From assembly GCA_017883605.1 (NCBI GenBank), contig JADGNH010000009.1:1-24606 (forward strand): a stretch of 24,606 nt of DNA, read 5' to 3'. Under the pieces are notes generated by a model, which was given only the letters and a program-made list of their open reading frames with translations, ran no database searches and was not told where the DNA came from. Numbering within the stretch: position 1 is the stretch's first letter; every line of letters begins with the position of its first letter. Both the position numbers and the translations under genes were made by a program. Origin of the DNA: Methanobacteriaceae archaeon (GTDB lineage: Archaea > Methanobacteriota > Methanobacteria > Methanobacteriales > Methanobacteriaceae). Positions 8,973-16,153 of the stretch are shown piece after piece.

Positions 8973-9536
8973 TCAGGGTTTGGCGATTTTTTTGAAGTGT
9001 TTCATCCGTATATCCTTTTTTTTCCGCTCTAGAAATGCGTAGACGCTTTTGTGTTGGGAACCATTTAAGATCATTTCCACAGCTTCCTTGGCTATCTGAA
9101 TGGTTTCCATATCTCCCAGGAGAGCAACAGTTTTACCGTAAATTGAAATGTCCACCCCAGTCATATCGGTGATGATATCTCTGGTTCTACCTTCTTTACC
9201 AATTATTCTTCCTTTCTGTCTTAGGATGGCCTTTTTTGATTTACCAACATAATCTGGAAGATTTATTATGTCCAGGATCATATTGTCATCTTTGAGTTTA
9301 AGGGCAATCTCTGGATTAAAACCCCTACCTATGGCTTTTACGACGTATCTGGCTTTCCAGACAGATAGGGGATCTTCTGCATCTTCCCGGGGGTCGATAG
9401 ACACACTTCCAGTTTCACTATCTATGTCTATCCTGGTTTGGGTTGTTTTTTCAATTTCTTCCTTGGCAATCCCATTCTTTCCAATTACAACCCCTACCCT
9501 TTCTCTGGGAATTTTTAGATATTCGGTGTTGGTCAA
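8973..9536 (-). CDS. Archaeal KH-domain protein (Pno1/Dim2-like)
   Basis: A 187-residue protein with two KH domains. KH1 near residues 5-50 has the GKNG loop (19-22); KH2 near 95-160 has GKEG (113-116) and MTGVDISIYGKTVALLG. This is the conserved archaeal relative of eukaryotic Pno1/Dim2, which binds the 3' end of small-subunit pre-rRNA during ribosome maturation. An rRNA role here is inferred from homology and from its place next to RIO1 and aIF1A. The basic C-terminal tail (ERKKKDIRMKHFKKI) fits RNA binding. The start is TTG at 9534-9536, chosen because GGGGTGA lies four bases upstream and no better start exists. RIO1 ends 106 bases upstream. Confidence 0.9.
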   Translation of the reverse strand: MTNTEYLKIPRERVGVVIGKNGIAKEEIEKTTQTRIDIDSETGSVSIDPREDAEDPLSVWKARYVVKAIGRGFNPEIALKLKDDNMILDIINLPDYVGKSKKAILRQKGRIIGKEGRTRDIITDMTGVDISIYGKTVALLGDMETIQIAKEAVEMILNGSQHKSVYAFLERKKKDIRMKHFKKIAKP

Positions 9537-9642
9537 ATTTTCACCCCACTGTAGCCACTGAATTTATTTAAAATTACAATTATCATGAATATCCTTTATC
9601 ATAATCATATTACATTATCCTTTATAATATACTTTACTATCC

Positions 9643-10413
9643 TCATAAATCCGTAATTTGACTTTTTATCTCATCATAGGATGCTTGAACACCTAATTTT
9701 TTGAAATCCCTAACCAAATTGTCTACATCTCTATTTAAAAGCTCTTCTGATATGGGATTTTCAACCACAACACCCTGGGATATATCAATTATAACAGGCT
9801 CATCATCCAGTATAAGAATATTAAAGCTTGATAAGTCTCCATGGACAAGTTTAGCATCTTTGTAAAGGATTTTAATATAGTCTACTACTTTTTCTAAAAC
9901 TTTTCGGGGATTATCAATTTTGGAATGCTTCATTAGTGGTGCAGGGTTTCCTTCTTCATCTCCTATAAATTCCATAACCAGTACGTTGTTTTTAGCAACT
10001 ACCGGTTTGGGAACTCTAACACCAGATTCATGGGCTCTTTTAAGATTTCTAAATTCTTTGTTAACCCAGGCATAAACTATCTGCCGTTTATTGTTGGTTT
10101 TAACATTAAATCTAGGATCTCCCTGGATATACTGTTGCATTTTTTTAAAATCAGAAGTGACCACCCGATAAATTTTGACTGCAATGAAGTTTCCTTCATC
10201 ATCCAGACCCTTAAAAACATTGGCCTCTTTCCCTGTACTTATAGCTCCATTTAAAAGGTCGATATGCCCTTGTTTAGCTAGTCTGTACAGGGTTTCCAGG
10301 GTCAATTTATCGAAAACCTCGCTTCCAACCCTTCTATCCTCGACACTTTTTATTCTCTTCTCTGATAACATTTTTCTAAGGTCATCATCTGCCTTAGATA
10401 TTTTAGAGCACAT
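9643..10413 (-). CDS. rio1: RIO1-type serine protein kinase/ATPase
   Basis: Atypical kinase; the eukaryotic homologue acts in final 40S maturation, and the archaeal role is taken as ribosome biogenesis by homology. Of 256 residues: RIO P-loop STGKEANVF (59-67), K80 in IAVKIYR, hinge LVMEFIG, catalytic loop LVHGDLSSFNIL (D193, N198), metal-binding IDISQG (D210). STGKEA and IDISQG mark RIO1 rather than RIO2, and there is no N-terminal winged helix. The ATG at 10411-10413 has GGGGAT upstream. It sits between aIF1A (144 bases before) and the KH gene (106 bases after), all on the minus strand. Confidence 0.94.
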   Translation of the reverse strand: MCSKISKADDDLRKMLSEKRIKSVEDRRVGSEVFDKLTLETLYRLAKQGHIDLLNGAISTGKEANVFKGLDDEGNFIAVKIYRVVTSDFKKMQQYIQGDPRFNVKTNNKRQIVYAWVNKEFRNLKRAHESGVRVPKPVVAKNNVLVMEFIGDEEGNPAPLMKHSKIDNPRKVLEKVVDYIKILYKDAKLVHGDLSSFNILILDDEPVIIDISQGVVVENPISEELLNRDVDNLVRDFKKLGVQASYDEIKSQITDL

Positions 10414-10557
10414 TGAATCCCCACAGAAAATTTAGATTAAGAACGCAGAAAAATATCAAATCATGATAGAATCAGCTATTGTAAAAAAATGCCAAATTGC
10501 CTTGATCTGTTTTAAAATGACGATAACTAACTAAATCAAATATTTATGTTTCAGATT

Positions 10558-10869
<312 letters not shown>

Positions 10870-10974
10870 ATACTCTCCTCCTTCTTTAAAATTTGGTTAA
10901 TTAAACTAAAATGTCAAATAAGCTTAAATAGATATCATATAACTTCTATTAAACTAAATATAATATCATTAAGC

Positions 10975-11029
10975 TTAATAGATCATTTTAATACTCCTAA
11001 GATTAATAGATCATTTAATACTCCTAGTA
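10975..11029. repeat. Tandem repeat, 27-28 bp x 2
   Basis: Units at 10975-11002 and 11003-11029 share TTAATAGATCATTT and AATACTCCTA, differing by a one-base deletion and a few substitutions. They lie in the aIF1A upstream region. Confidence 0.8.
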
Positions 11030-11335
11030 AATCACGATCTAGACATTAAGAGTTCCTATGAAAACTATGTTAGGTCAATTAATTTTTTAGACTAACTATT
11101 TCATAAGCAAGTCACATAATAATTAATATAACAATATTACTTTTGAAGTCCTTACTTAATCTTCTTATTTATATAGTATTTTGTTATATATAAAAAGGAG
11201 TATTAATTTTGATAATACAATACCAACCTATATCATCTGATTTTATTTAACTGGTATGGGGCAAGTTTCTGGTAGCTAATCACACCAATTTGAACCCGTT
11301 ACAATTAACCTATATAACTCTATAAACAGTTCATA

Positions 11336-11447
11336 AAGATTTGCATTGATACATCAGAAGATTTGCAATTTTATATTAAAATAAAAAAAGATTTGCATTA
11401 TATCTCAAATAAAAAAAAGATTTGTATTGATATCTCAATAAAAAAAA
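11336..11447. repeat. Degenerate tandem repeat, about 22-30 bp x 4
   Basis: Four units carry an AAGATTTGCATT-like core (11336, 11358, 11388, 11417), the last two followed by ATATCTCAA and an A-run. More diverged traces continue towards the MoeA start. Confidence 0.75.
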
Positions 11448-11528
11448 ATTTACAAGGATTATGTCCAAATAAGATTTAACCAATAAATTTACAATATAAA
11501 CCTCAAGTAAAATGTAAAATGTGGTATT

Positions 11529-12809
11529 ATGGGAAAACAATTTTTAGATTTAAAGAACCCTGCAGAAGTGAAAACCATCATAGAATCACTACCTTTCAAA
11601 AAAGAAGTAGAAAGGGTGGCTTTAGAAGATTCTTACCAGAGGGTTTTGGCAGAAGATGTTTATGCCACTATCAGCTTGCCGCCCTTTAAAAGAGCGGCTA
11701 TGGATGGATATGCGGTGAAAGCTGAAGAAACCTTTTCTGCATCAGAAAATAAACCCGTAATTTTAAAACTCGCAGGACAGATAAAAACAGGAGAAGCCCC
11801 CAAAATAAGACTAGAAAAAGGGGCCTGTATCGAAGTTAGCACTGGATCTCCCCTACCCGAGGGAGCCAATGCAGTGGTTATGGTGGAATTCACAGAAAAA
11901 AAGGATAAAACAGTGTATATGCAGGATAGTGTGGCCATAGCCGAAAATATAACGGATAAAGGTTCTGATGTTACTGAAGGAGAGCTCCTATTATCACAGG
12001 GAACGGTTATCACGCCCTATAAGATCGGTGTTTTAAGTGCTGTGGGAATGGGAAAGGTACCTGTTTTCACCCAGCCCAAAGTGGCGGTTGTATCCACTGG
12101 AAATGAGATAATCCTCCCTGATGAAGAACTGAAGTATGGCAAAATTTATGACATAAATTCTCAGACCATTTCAACCGCTGTAAAATCCTGTGGTTGTCTT
12201 CCCATAAGTTCTGAAATAGTAAAAGATGATTATAACTCATTGAAAAATAGGATAAATCAACTCAAAGATGTTGATATAATAATAACCTCCGGCGGAACTT
12301 CAGCCGGGACTGGTGATGTTTTAAGAGCGGTGCTGGATGATATAGGGGAGGTACTGGTTCACGGAATAGCTGTGAAACCTGGAAAACCCACGATTATAGG
12401 TCTAATCAAGGGTGAGGATGATAAAAATAATAGGGCTGAGGATGATAAAAATAATAAAAAAATTATATTTGGCCTCCCTGGTTACCCGGTGGCGGCGGTG
12501 ATGGTATTTAATATCTTTGTTGCTCCATTTTTAAAAAAGATGGCTTCCCTGGATATTGCTACGGAAAATCCCACTTTGGAATTGAAACTTTCCAGAAGAT
12601 TCCGGCCTTCCCGGGGCAGGCTTCATTATGTCCTGGTAAAGATTCAGGATGATGTAGCTTACCCTATTTTAAAAGATTCTGGGGCTATAACATCTCTTGC
12701 AGAAGCAGATGGCTACTTTGAAGTTCCAAAAAATGTTGAAATTATTGAAAAGGGGACTCCAGTGGAAGTGATTCTATTGGGGGATTTAAAATCATGTTAT
12801 TGTCAATAG
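11529..12809 (+). CDS. moeA: MoeA-type molybdopterin molybdenumtransferase
   Basis: Inserts molybdate or tungstate into adenylated molybdopterin, here presumably for formylmethanofuran and formate dehydrogenases. Of 426 residues: the MoeA N-terminal region with PFKRAAMDGYAV (52-63) and STGSPLPEGANAVV (104-117), the MPT-binding domain with VVSTGNE (188-193) and TSGGTSAGTGD (253-263), GLPGYPVAAV (315-324), then the C-terminal domain. Length is slightly above usual because of an insert GEDDKNNRAEDDKNNKK (295-311) between KPTIIGLIKG and IIFGLPG, where relatives have a short turn. A 24-bp tandem duplication makes this insert. The ATG at 11529 has only a weak GTGGT site, and a TATAAA about 30 bases upstream suggests a short leader. 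The stop overlaps the stop of the convergent UPF0280 gene. Confidence 0.95.
   Translation: MGKQFLDLKNPAEVKTIIESLPFKKEVERVALEDSYQRVLAEDVYATISLPPFKRAAMDGYAVKAEETFSASENKPVILKLAGQIKTGEAPKIRLEKGACIEVSTGSPLPEGANAVVMVEFTEKKDKTVYMQDSVAIAENITDKGSDVTEGELLLSQGTVITPYKIGVLSAVGMGKVPVFTQPKVAVVSTGNEIILPDEELKYGKIYDINSQTISTAVKSCGCLPISSEIVKDDYNSLKNRINQLKDVDIIITSGGTSAGTGDVLRAVLDDIGEVLVHGIAVKPGKPTIIGLIKGEDDKNNRAEDDKNNKKIIFGLPGYPVAAVMVFNIFVAPFLKKMASLDIATENPTLELKLSRRFRPSRGRLHYVLVKIQDDVAYPILKDSGAITSLAEADGYFEVPKNVEIIEKGTPVEVILLGDLKSCYCQ
12414..12455. repeat. In-frame 24-bp tandem duplication inside moeA
   Basis: An 18-bp identical stretch (12414-12431 and 12438-12455) repeats at a 24-bp period, encoding EDDKNN-RA-EDDKNN. 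It expands a surface loop of MoeA and keeps the frame. Confidence 0.85.
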
Positions 12810-13558
12810 ACATCAAAAAAATCCCCTAAAACCACTTTTTTATCTGTTTTTATGAGTTTTGGGATTTTCCCAAGAGTTCCTGCCGATTCCCCAACTATTA
12901 CCAGCACCCCCCCCAGATTTTCCCGGAAGTCTTCTGCCCTTTCCAGACAGTTTTCCACAGCAACCCGATCCAGATCACCCACAGCCTGGTTGGCAATGGC
13001 AGTAGCCAGTGCATCTGCAATGCTTGCCTCATCAGCAAATACTGTAACAGAATCAGCCCGACCAAAGCTTATTGAATGTCCCACTGTACCTGAAGAGGTG
13101 CATATGCCCAGTGGAGTTTTTTCATGCTTTATCTTAAAGCCAATTTCACCTGAGAGGGACGATTCCCCGGCATAAAGACCGATTATAACGTCTTTATTGG
13201 TTTTAATAGCCACATCACCACCGTTATCCACTACCACATATTTCGCCCCACTATTTATAAGAAATCCCATGGAAAGTTGGGATATGGTCCCTGCGACAGC
13301 GGCCATAGGGCCCACTTCTGCTTTTCTCCCTGCCCGGGCCATCATCTTCACTATCAAAGGACCTTCTTCCACTAATATGGGTTCAAAACTAATTAAAAAC
13401 TCGGGATTTCTTTTTATATAATTTTTAAGTTCTATACGTTCTTTAAAAATATAATTGTAAAGTCCATGTCTATTTAAATCGGTTTTAAGGACGATATTTG
13501 TCTCTTCGATGGAAATTTTTTGCTTTATCATTAAAACTTTATCTATTGAATCTCCCAT
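12803..13558 (-). CDS. UPF0280 family protein (ApbE-like fold)
   Basis: A 251-residue protein of the UPF0280 family, conserved in methanogens and related to the ApbE flavin-transferase fold; function unknown. Supporting segments are GPLIVKMMARAGRKAEVGPMAA (residues about 66-87), VVDNGGDVAIK, GICTSSGTVGHSISFGRADSV, and DEASIADALATAIANQAVG; the ASIADALATA stretch parallels ApbE. The ATG at 13556-13558 has no clear ribosome site; an alternative in-frame ATG at 13531 gives MIKQKISIEE, also plausible. The stop TGA at 12803-12805 lies within the last codons of convergent MoeA (7-bp overlap). The 5' end is only 44 bases from the divergent PH-domain gene, so the two promoters must overlap. Confidence 0.85.
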   Translation of the reverse strand: MGDSIDKVLMIKQKISIEETNIVLKTDLNRHGLYNYIFKERIELKNYIKRNPEFLISFEPILVEEGPLIVKMMARAGRKAEVGPMAAVAGTISQLSMGFLINSGAKYVVVDNGGDVAIKTNKDVIIGLYAGESSLSGEIGFKIKHEKTPLGICTSSGTVGHSISFGRADSVTVFADEASIADALATAIANQAVGDLDRVAVENCLERAEDFRENLGGVLVIVGESAGTLGKIPKLIKTDKKVVLGDFFDVY

Positions 13559-13602
13559 AAAATATTTAGACTATCAGATGAAATAGTTAAGAAGGTGATG
13601 GG

Positions 13603-14208
13603 ATGGTTGACAGAAAAAAAGGAAGTTCATATCCAGGAGAAAAAGTTTTGTTTGAGACCAGGCCCAGGTTTGCCATCCATCTGAAATCTACTATCCTGAA
13701 ACTCTTAATAATCATTTTATTGGCATTTTTTTTCCAGACAATGCTCTCTGCAGTTGCAGTTATACAGAACTATTTGGTAAGTTATATCCGACTGCCCCTG
13801 GTTGAGGGAGTCAGCTACTTTTTATTGATCCTGATATTGGTGCTGTTTTTATGGGCCCTCTGGGACTTGTTTTCATGGAGGTCAACTAAATATCTGCTCA
13901 CCGATCGCCGGGTAATGATTAAGAAGGGTATAACAAGAAAAAAAACAGTCTATATTCATTTTAATAAAATTCAGGATATTTCAATATACCAGAGTCTGTT
14001 GGAGAGAATTTTCCAGTCGGGTGACATAAAGATATTTGGGGGCCATGAACACACCCAGATGCTACTGGAAAACATTCCAAATCCTGTTGAGGTCGATAAT
14101 ATGATCAACAGGTTGATAGATGGTGAAGAAATTGGATTTGAAAGATATAAAGGGCCCTCTGCAAAAAAATCCATCATTCGAGAATATGACAAGAAATTTA
14201 AAAGATAA
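13603..14208 (+). CDS. Bacterial-type PH-domain (YdbS/DUF304-like) membrane protein
   Basis: 201 residues: a short basic N-terminus with PGEKVLFETRPRF (11-23), a TM helix at about 30-53, a short outer loop, a second TM helix at about 69-88, then a bPH2-type domain (93-173) with TKYLLTDRRVMIKKGI and IHFNKIQDISIYQSLLERIFQSGDIKIFGG. The last motif pair is typical of YdbS-like proteins. The PH domain faces the cytoplasm if the two helices form a hairpin. Function is unknown; related bacterial proteins are linked to envelope processes. The ATG at 13603 has AAGGTGAT three bases upstream, a strong but closely spaced site. T-runs follow from 14224 onward. Confidence 0.85.
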   Translation: MVDRKKGSSYPGEKVLFETRPRFAIHLKSTILKLLIIILLAFFFQTMLSAVAVIQNYLVSYIRLPLVEGVSYFLLILILVLFLWALWDLFSWRSTKYLLTDRRVMIKKGITRKKTVYIHFNKIQDISIYQSLLERIFQSGDIKIFGGHEHTQMLLENIPNPVEVDNMINRLIDGEEIGFERYKGPSAKKSIIREYDKKFKR

Positions 14209-14223
14209 ATGGTGGGAAAAAAG

Positions 14224-14280
14224 ATTTTTTAATGTAGATGGGGGAAGTTTTTTTATATCTACTATAATAAATCCTTTTTT
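14224..14280 (+). terminator. Oligo-T tracts after the PH-domain gene
   Basis: T6 near 14225, T7 near 14249 and T7 near 14274 on the plus strand within 75 bases of the stop codon. They are typical archaeal terminators and lead directly into the T5-bearing tandem repeat. Confidence 0.6.
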
Positions 14281-14302
14281 TAAAACAATGTTCTCTTTTT
14301 AT

Positions 14303-14362
14303 TTAATTATAATCCTTTTTCATTAATTATAATCCTTTTTCATTAATTATAATCCTTTTTTA
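14303..14362. repeat. 20-bp tandem repeat x 3, each unit with a T5 tract
   Basis: Units at 14303-14322, 14323-14342 and 14343-14362 read TTAATTATAATCCTTTTT plus CA (the last plus TA), followed by a decayed fourth. Each carries a T5 tract, so the repeat multiplies a weak terminator in the plus direction between two convergent genes. Confidence 0.9.
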
Positions 14363-14450
14363 TTTAATAATAATCTTATTTATTATTATTAATAATAATA
14401 ATCCGTTTTATTAACTGCAGCGTCTTCATATTAATACAATAGCTTTATAT

Positions 14451-15881
14451 TTATAATTTCAGTTCTCTCCAGGCCATTAAGTCTATAAGTTGTTGGGTTT
14501 GGGTATCATAAACATCACTGTTCATCATGATGAACTGGGCATCCTTGAAAAGATCCCGGGAAAACGTCAACACCATCATATTGCCCTGAACTTGAACGGA
14601 AGGCTTTTTATCGGGCTGAACACTGTTATTGGCCTTTTTCTCGTATTCTGCCTTGCCGTCCTGGACCACTACATCCATCCTCTGGAATTCTGTTCCATTG
14701 TAGATTCTGAAATGGAATTTATAGAGCAAACTGCTTTTGATATTGGCGGTGTTTTTCAGGATCAGGTAAAGATTTTGATCATCCTGGGCCAGGCCAACTG
14801 CACTCAAATCATCAGATGATTTCAAAGATTTAGTGTTATAATCCGTTTTTACATCTTTGAAGGAGGAATTGGGCATTCCTATCTGGAAGAAATTGTTGCT
14901 TTTAACTTTCTCTACTTCTACCGGGGAATGGGTGGCAAATAATTCGTTGCTGCGGATGAATGATTTCAGATAGCCGTGGGTAATGAACAAAGGAATTTGA
15001 TAAGAACCAACCGCATCCTCTTTAGCTTTTTCCTCCTCTAAATTCAGGGGTGATACCAACCAGGTGACGTCTAGATTCTTAAGTTCAGGCTGGGGCACCA
15101 GATTTAATGGTGGCAAAAAATAAGGGGGAGAAGGCCAGTTACGTCCATTATGGACCATATAAGTATATTTTTGTCCAGTGTAGTTAGTTTCAGCCGTAGA
15201 ATACGTTACAAAGGCATTGGTGGCCCAGTGATCACGATGTTCATCCCATCCGTCTGGGTAGAAGATAATAGTGGGTTTGAAATCCTTTATTATCTGATCC
15301 AAATTCTGGACCAGATTGGCCCCGGTATAGGGGACGTCCTTCTGGTAGCTGAAGTTGTAAATAGAATGGTTCAACTGATTAAATTCCATATAACTTTTAT
15401 ATGGCTGATCATAATCCCAATAATCCTCAAACATGGCCCTAAGGCCAGCATCAGGATAGTTCAAGAATATTAGGCTGTTTTCATTCAGTCCCAATTCTTT
15501 CATAGCATTTATGGCTTCTTGATGTCTTAATTCAACCAGGTCGGTGGTATTACTGTTATTAGTTTTTTGCAAGTATTTCGAAAGCTCTTTAGCGCTGGCT
15601 GCACCGCTTCCATCGGTTACCATCACCACGGATACAGTGGCGTTCTTTTCAACGGCCTTTTTTATAATTCCTGCGGTGGCTAATGATTCATCATCAGGGT
15701 GAGGGGCGAATATTAAGATTCTGTCAGAACTTTTGATCCCCGGTATATTAGGATATTCAGATACATTAAAGTAAGTAAAAAATAGGTATGAAAGGGTTAT
15801 GATGGCTATTAAACCTAATAAAATTATTATAATCTTTCCCCTGGTTAGTCCTGGTCTGAATGAAGGTGAAATTCCTGTCAT
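14451..15881 (-). CDS. Membrane-anchored PIG-L/LmbE-family deacetylase
   Basis: 476 residues with an N-terminal signal-anchor helix (about 16-37), then a PIG-L Zn-dependent N-deacetylase domain facing outside. Visible: FAPHPDDESLATAG with ligands H61 and D64, MVTDGSGAAS, ELRHQEAINAMKELG, NYPDAGL, and DEHRDHWAT whose H218 should be the third metal ligand. The C-terminal region from about 330 has no recognised domain but looks beta-rich. Family members deacetylate N-acetylglucosamine in lipid-linked, thiol or antibiotic substrates; an exported one probably acts on a surface glycan (inference). The ATG at 15879-15881 has GGAGA about six bases upstream. It is divergent from a GT-C membrane protein, which supports an envelope glycan role. 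Confidence 0.85.
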   Translation of the reverse strand: MTGISPSFRPGLTRGKIIIILLGLIAIITLSYLFFTYFNVSEYPNIPGIKSSDRILIFAPHPDDESLATAGIIKKAVEKNATVSVVMVTDGSGAASAKELSKYLQKTNNSNTTDLVELRHQEAINAMKELGLNENSLIFLNYPDAGLRAMFEDYWDYDQPYKSYMEFNQLNHSIYNFSYQKDVPYTGANLVQNLDQIIKDFKPTIIFYPDGWDEHRDHWATNAFVTYSTAETNYTGQKYTYMVHNGRNWPSPPYFLPPLNLVPQPELKNLDVTWLVSPLNLEEEKAKEDAVGSYQIPLFITHGYLKSFIRSNELFATHSPVEVEKVKSNNFFQIGMPNSSFKDVKTDYNTKSLKSSDDLSAVGLAQDDQNLYLILKNTANIKSSLLYKFHFRIYNGTEFQRMDVVVQDGKAEYEKKANNSVQPDKKPSVQVQGNMMVLTFSRDLFKDAQFIMMNSDVYDTQTQQLIDLMAWRELKL

Positions 15882-15890
15882 TTACTGATC

Positions 15891-15942
15891 TCCAGTTTTT
15901 CTTTGTATTCCCTATTTCCAGTTTTTCTTAGTATTCCCTATA
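15891..15942. repeat. 26-bp tandem repeat x 2
   Basis: Units at 15891-15916 and 15917-15942 share TCCAGTTTTTCTT and GTATTCCCTAT with two mismatches. The first unit abuts the PIG-L ribosome site, so the duplication started at the gene's 5' edge. Confidence 0.85.
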
Positions 15943-15985
15943 TCTTGTTTTCATTAATATCCATGATCCAGCGTTTTACTGGCTA

Positions 15986-15998
15986 TTGCAAAATGCAA
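15986..15998. promoter_or_regulatory. Small inverted repeat in the PIG-L / GT-C divergent region
   Basis: TTGCA-AAA-TGCAA is a perfect 5-bp inverted repeat roughly midway between the two divergent starts. It could be an operator but is short enough to be chance. Confidence 0.2.
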
Positions 15999-16108
15999 AT
16001 CAGTTTAAAATTTTTGTATCTGTTTTTTTGTATGTTCTTTACAGGGATCATGGGGAATGGATAAAATTCAAACGGGATTTTGGGGATGATAAAATTTGGG
16101 TAGGACGA

Positions 16109-16115
16109 TATAAAT
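16109..16115 (+). promoter_or_regulatory. TATA box of the second GT-C gene
   Basis: TATAAAT lies 39-45 bases before the ATG at 16154, placing the start of transcription near 16136. The short leader would hold the GGTG ribosome site at 16145-16148. Confidence 0.55.
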
Positions 16116-16153
16116 TAAATACCCTTTATTGGATATAGAGGTATGGTGTATTA

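Larger units (their letters stand above)
10870..11528. other. 659-bp divergent intergenic region, aIF1A / MoeA
   Basis: No gene can be supported. It is very AT-rich with two blocks of degenerate tandem repeats (10975-11029 and about 11336-11447). AAGCTTAA occurs twice near 10921 and 10971. Around 11251-11310 a less AT-rich patch (CTGGTATGGGGCAAG through TTTGAACCCG) stands out; it lies downstream of TATA-like sequences at 11168-11175 and 11185-11192. It has no convincing tRNA fold. A TATAAA at 11495-11500, about 30 bases before the MoeA ATG, suggests a very short MoeA leader. No clear TATA box for aIF1A could be chosen. Confidence 0.5.

Noticed and set aside
11209..11250. 13-residue TTG-started frame with GGAG at 11197-11200, possible leader peptide before moeA
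   Set aside because: The likely transcription start from the TATA boxes falls at or after the GGAG, the frame is tiny, and it lies almost 280 bases from moeA with no linking structure.
11262..11310. tRNA-like T-arm (GGGTTCAAATTGG) on the minus strand
   Set aside because: The arms flanking TTCAAAT do not pair, and no acceptor, D or anticodon stem can be drawn around it.
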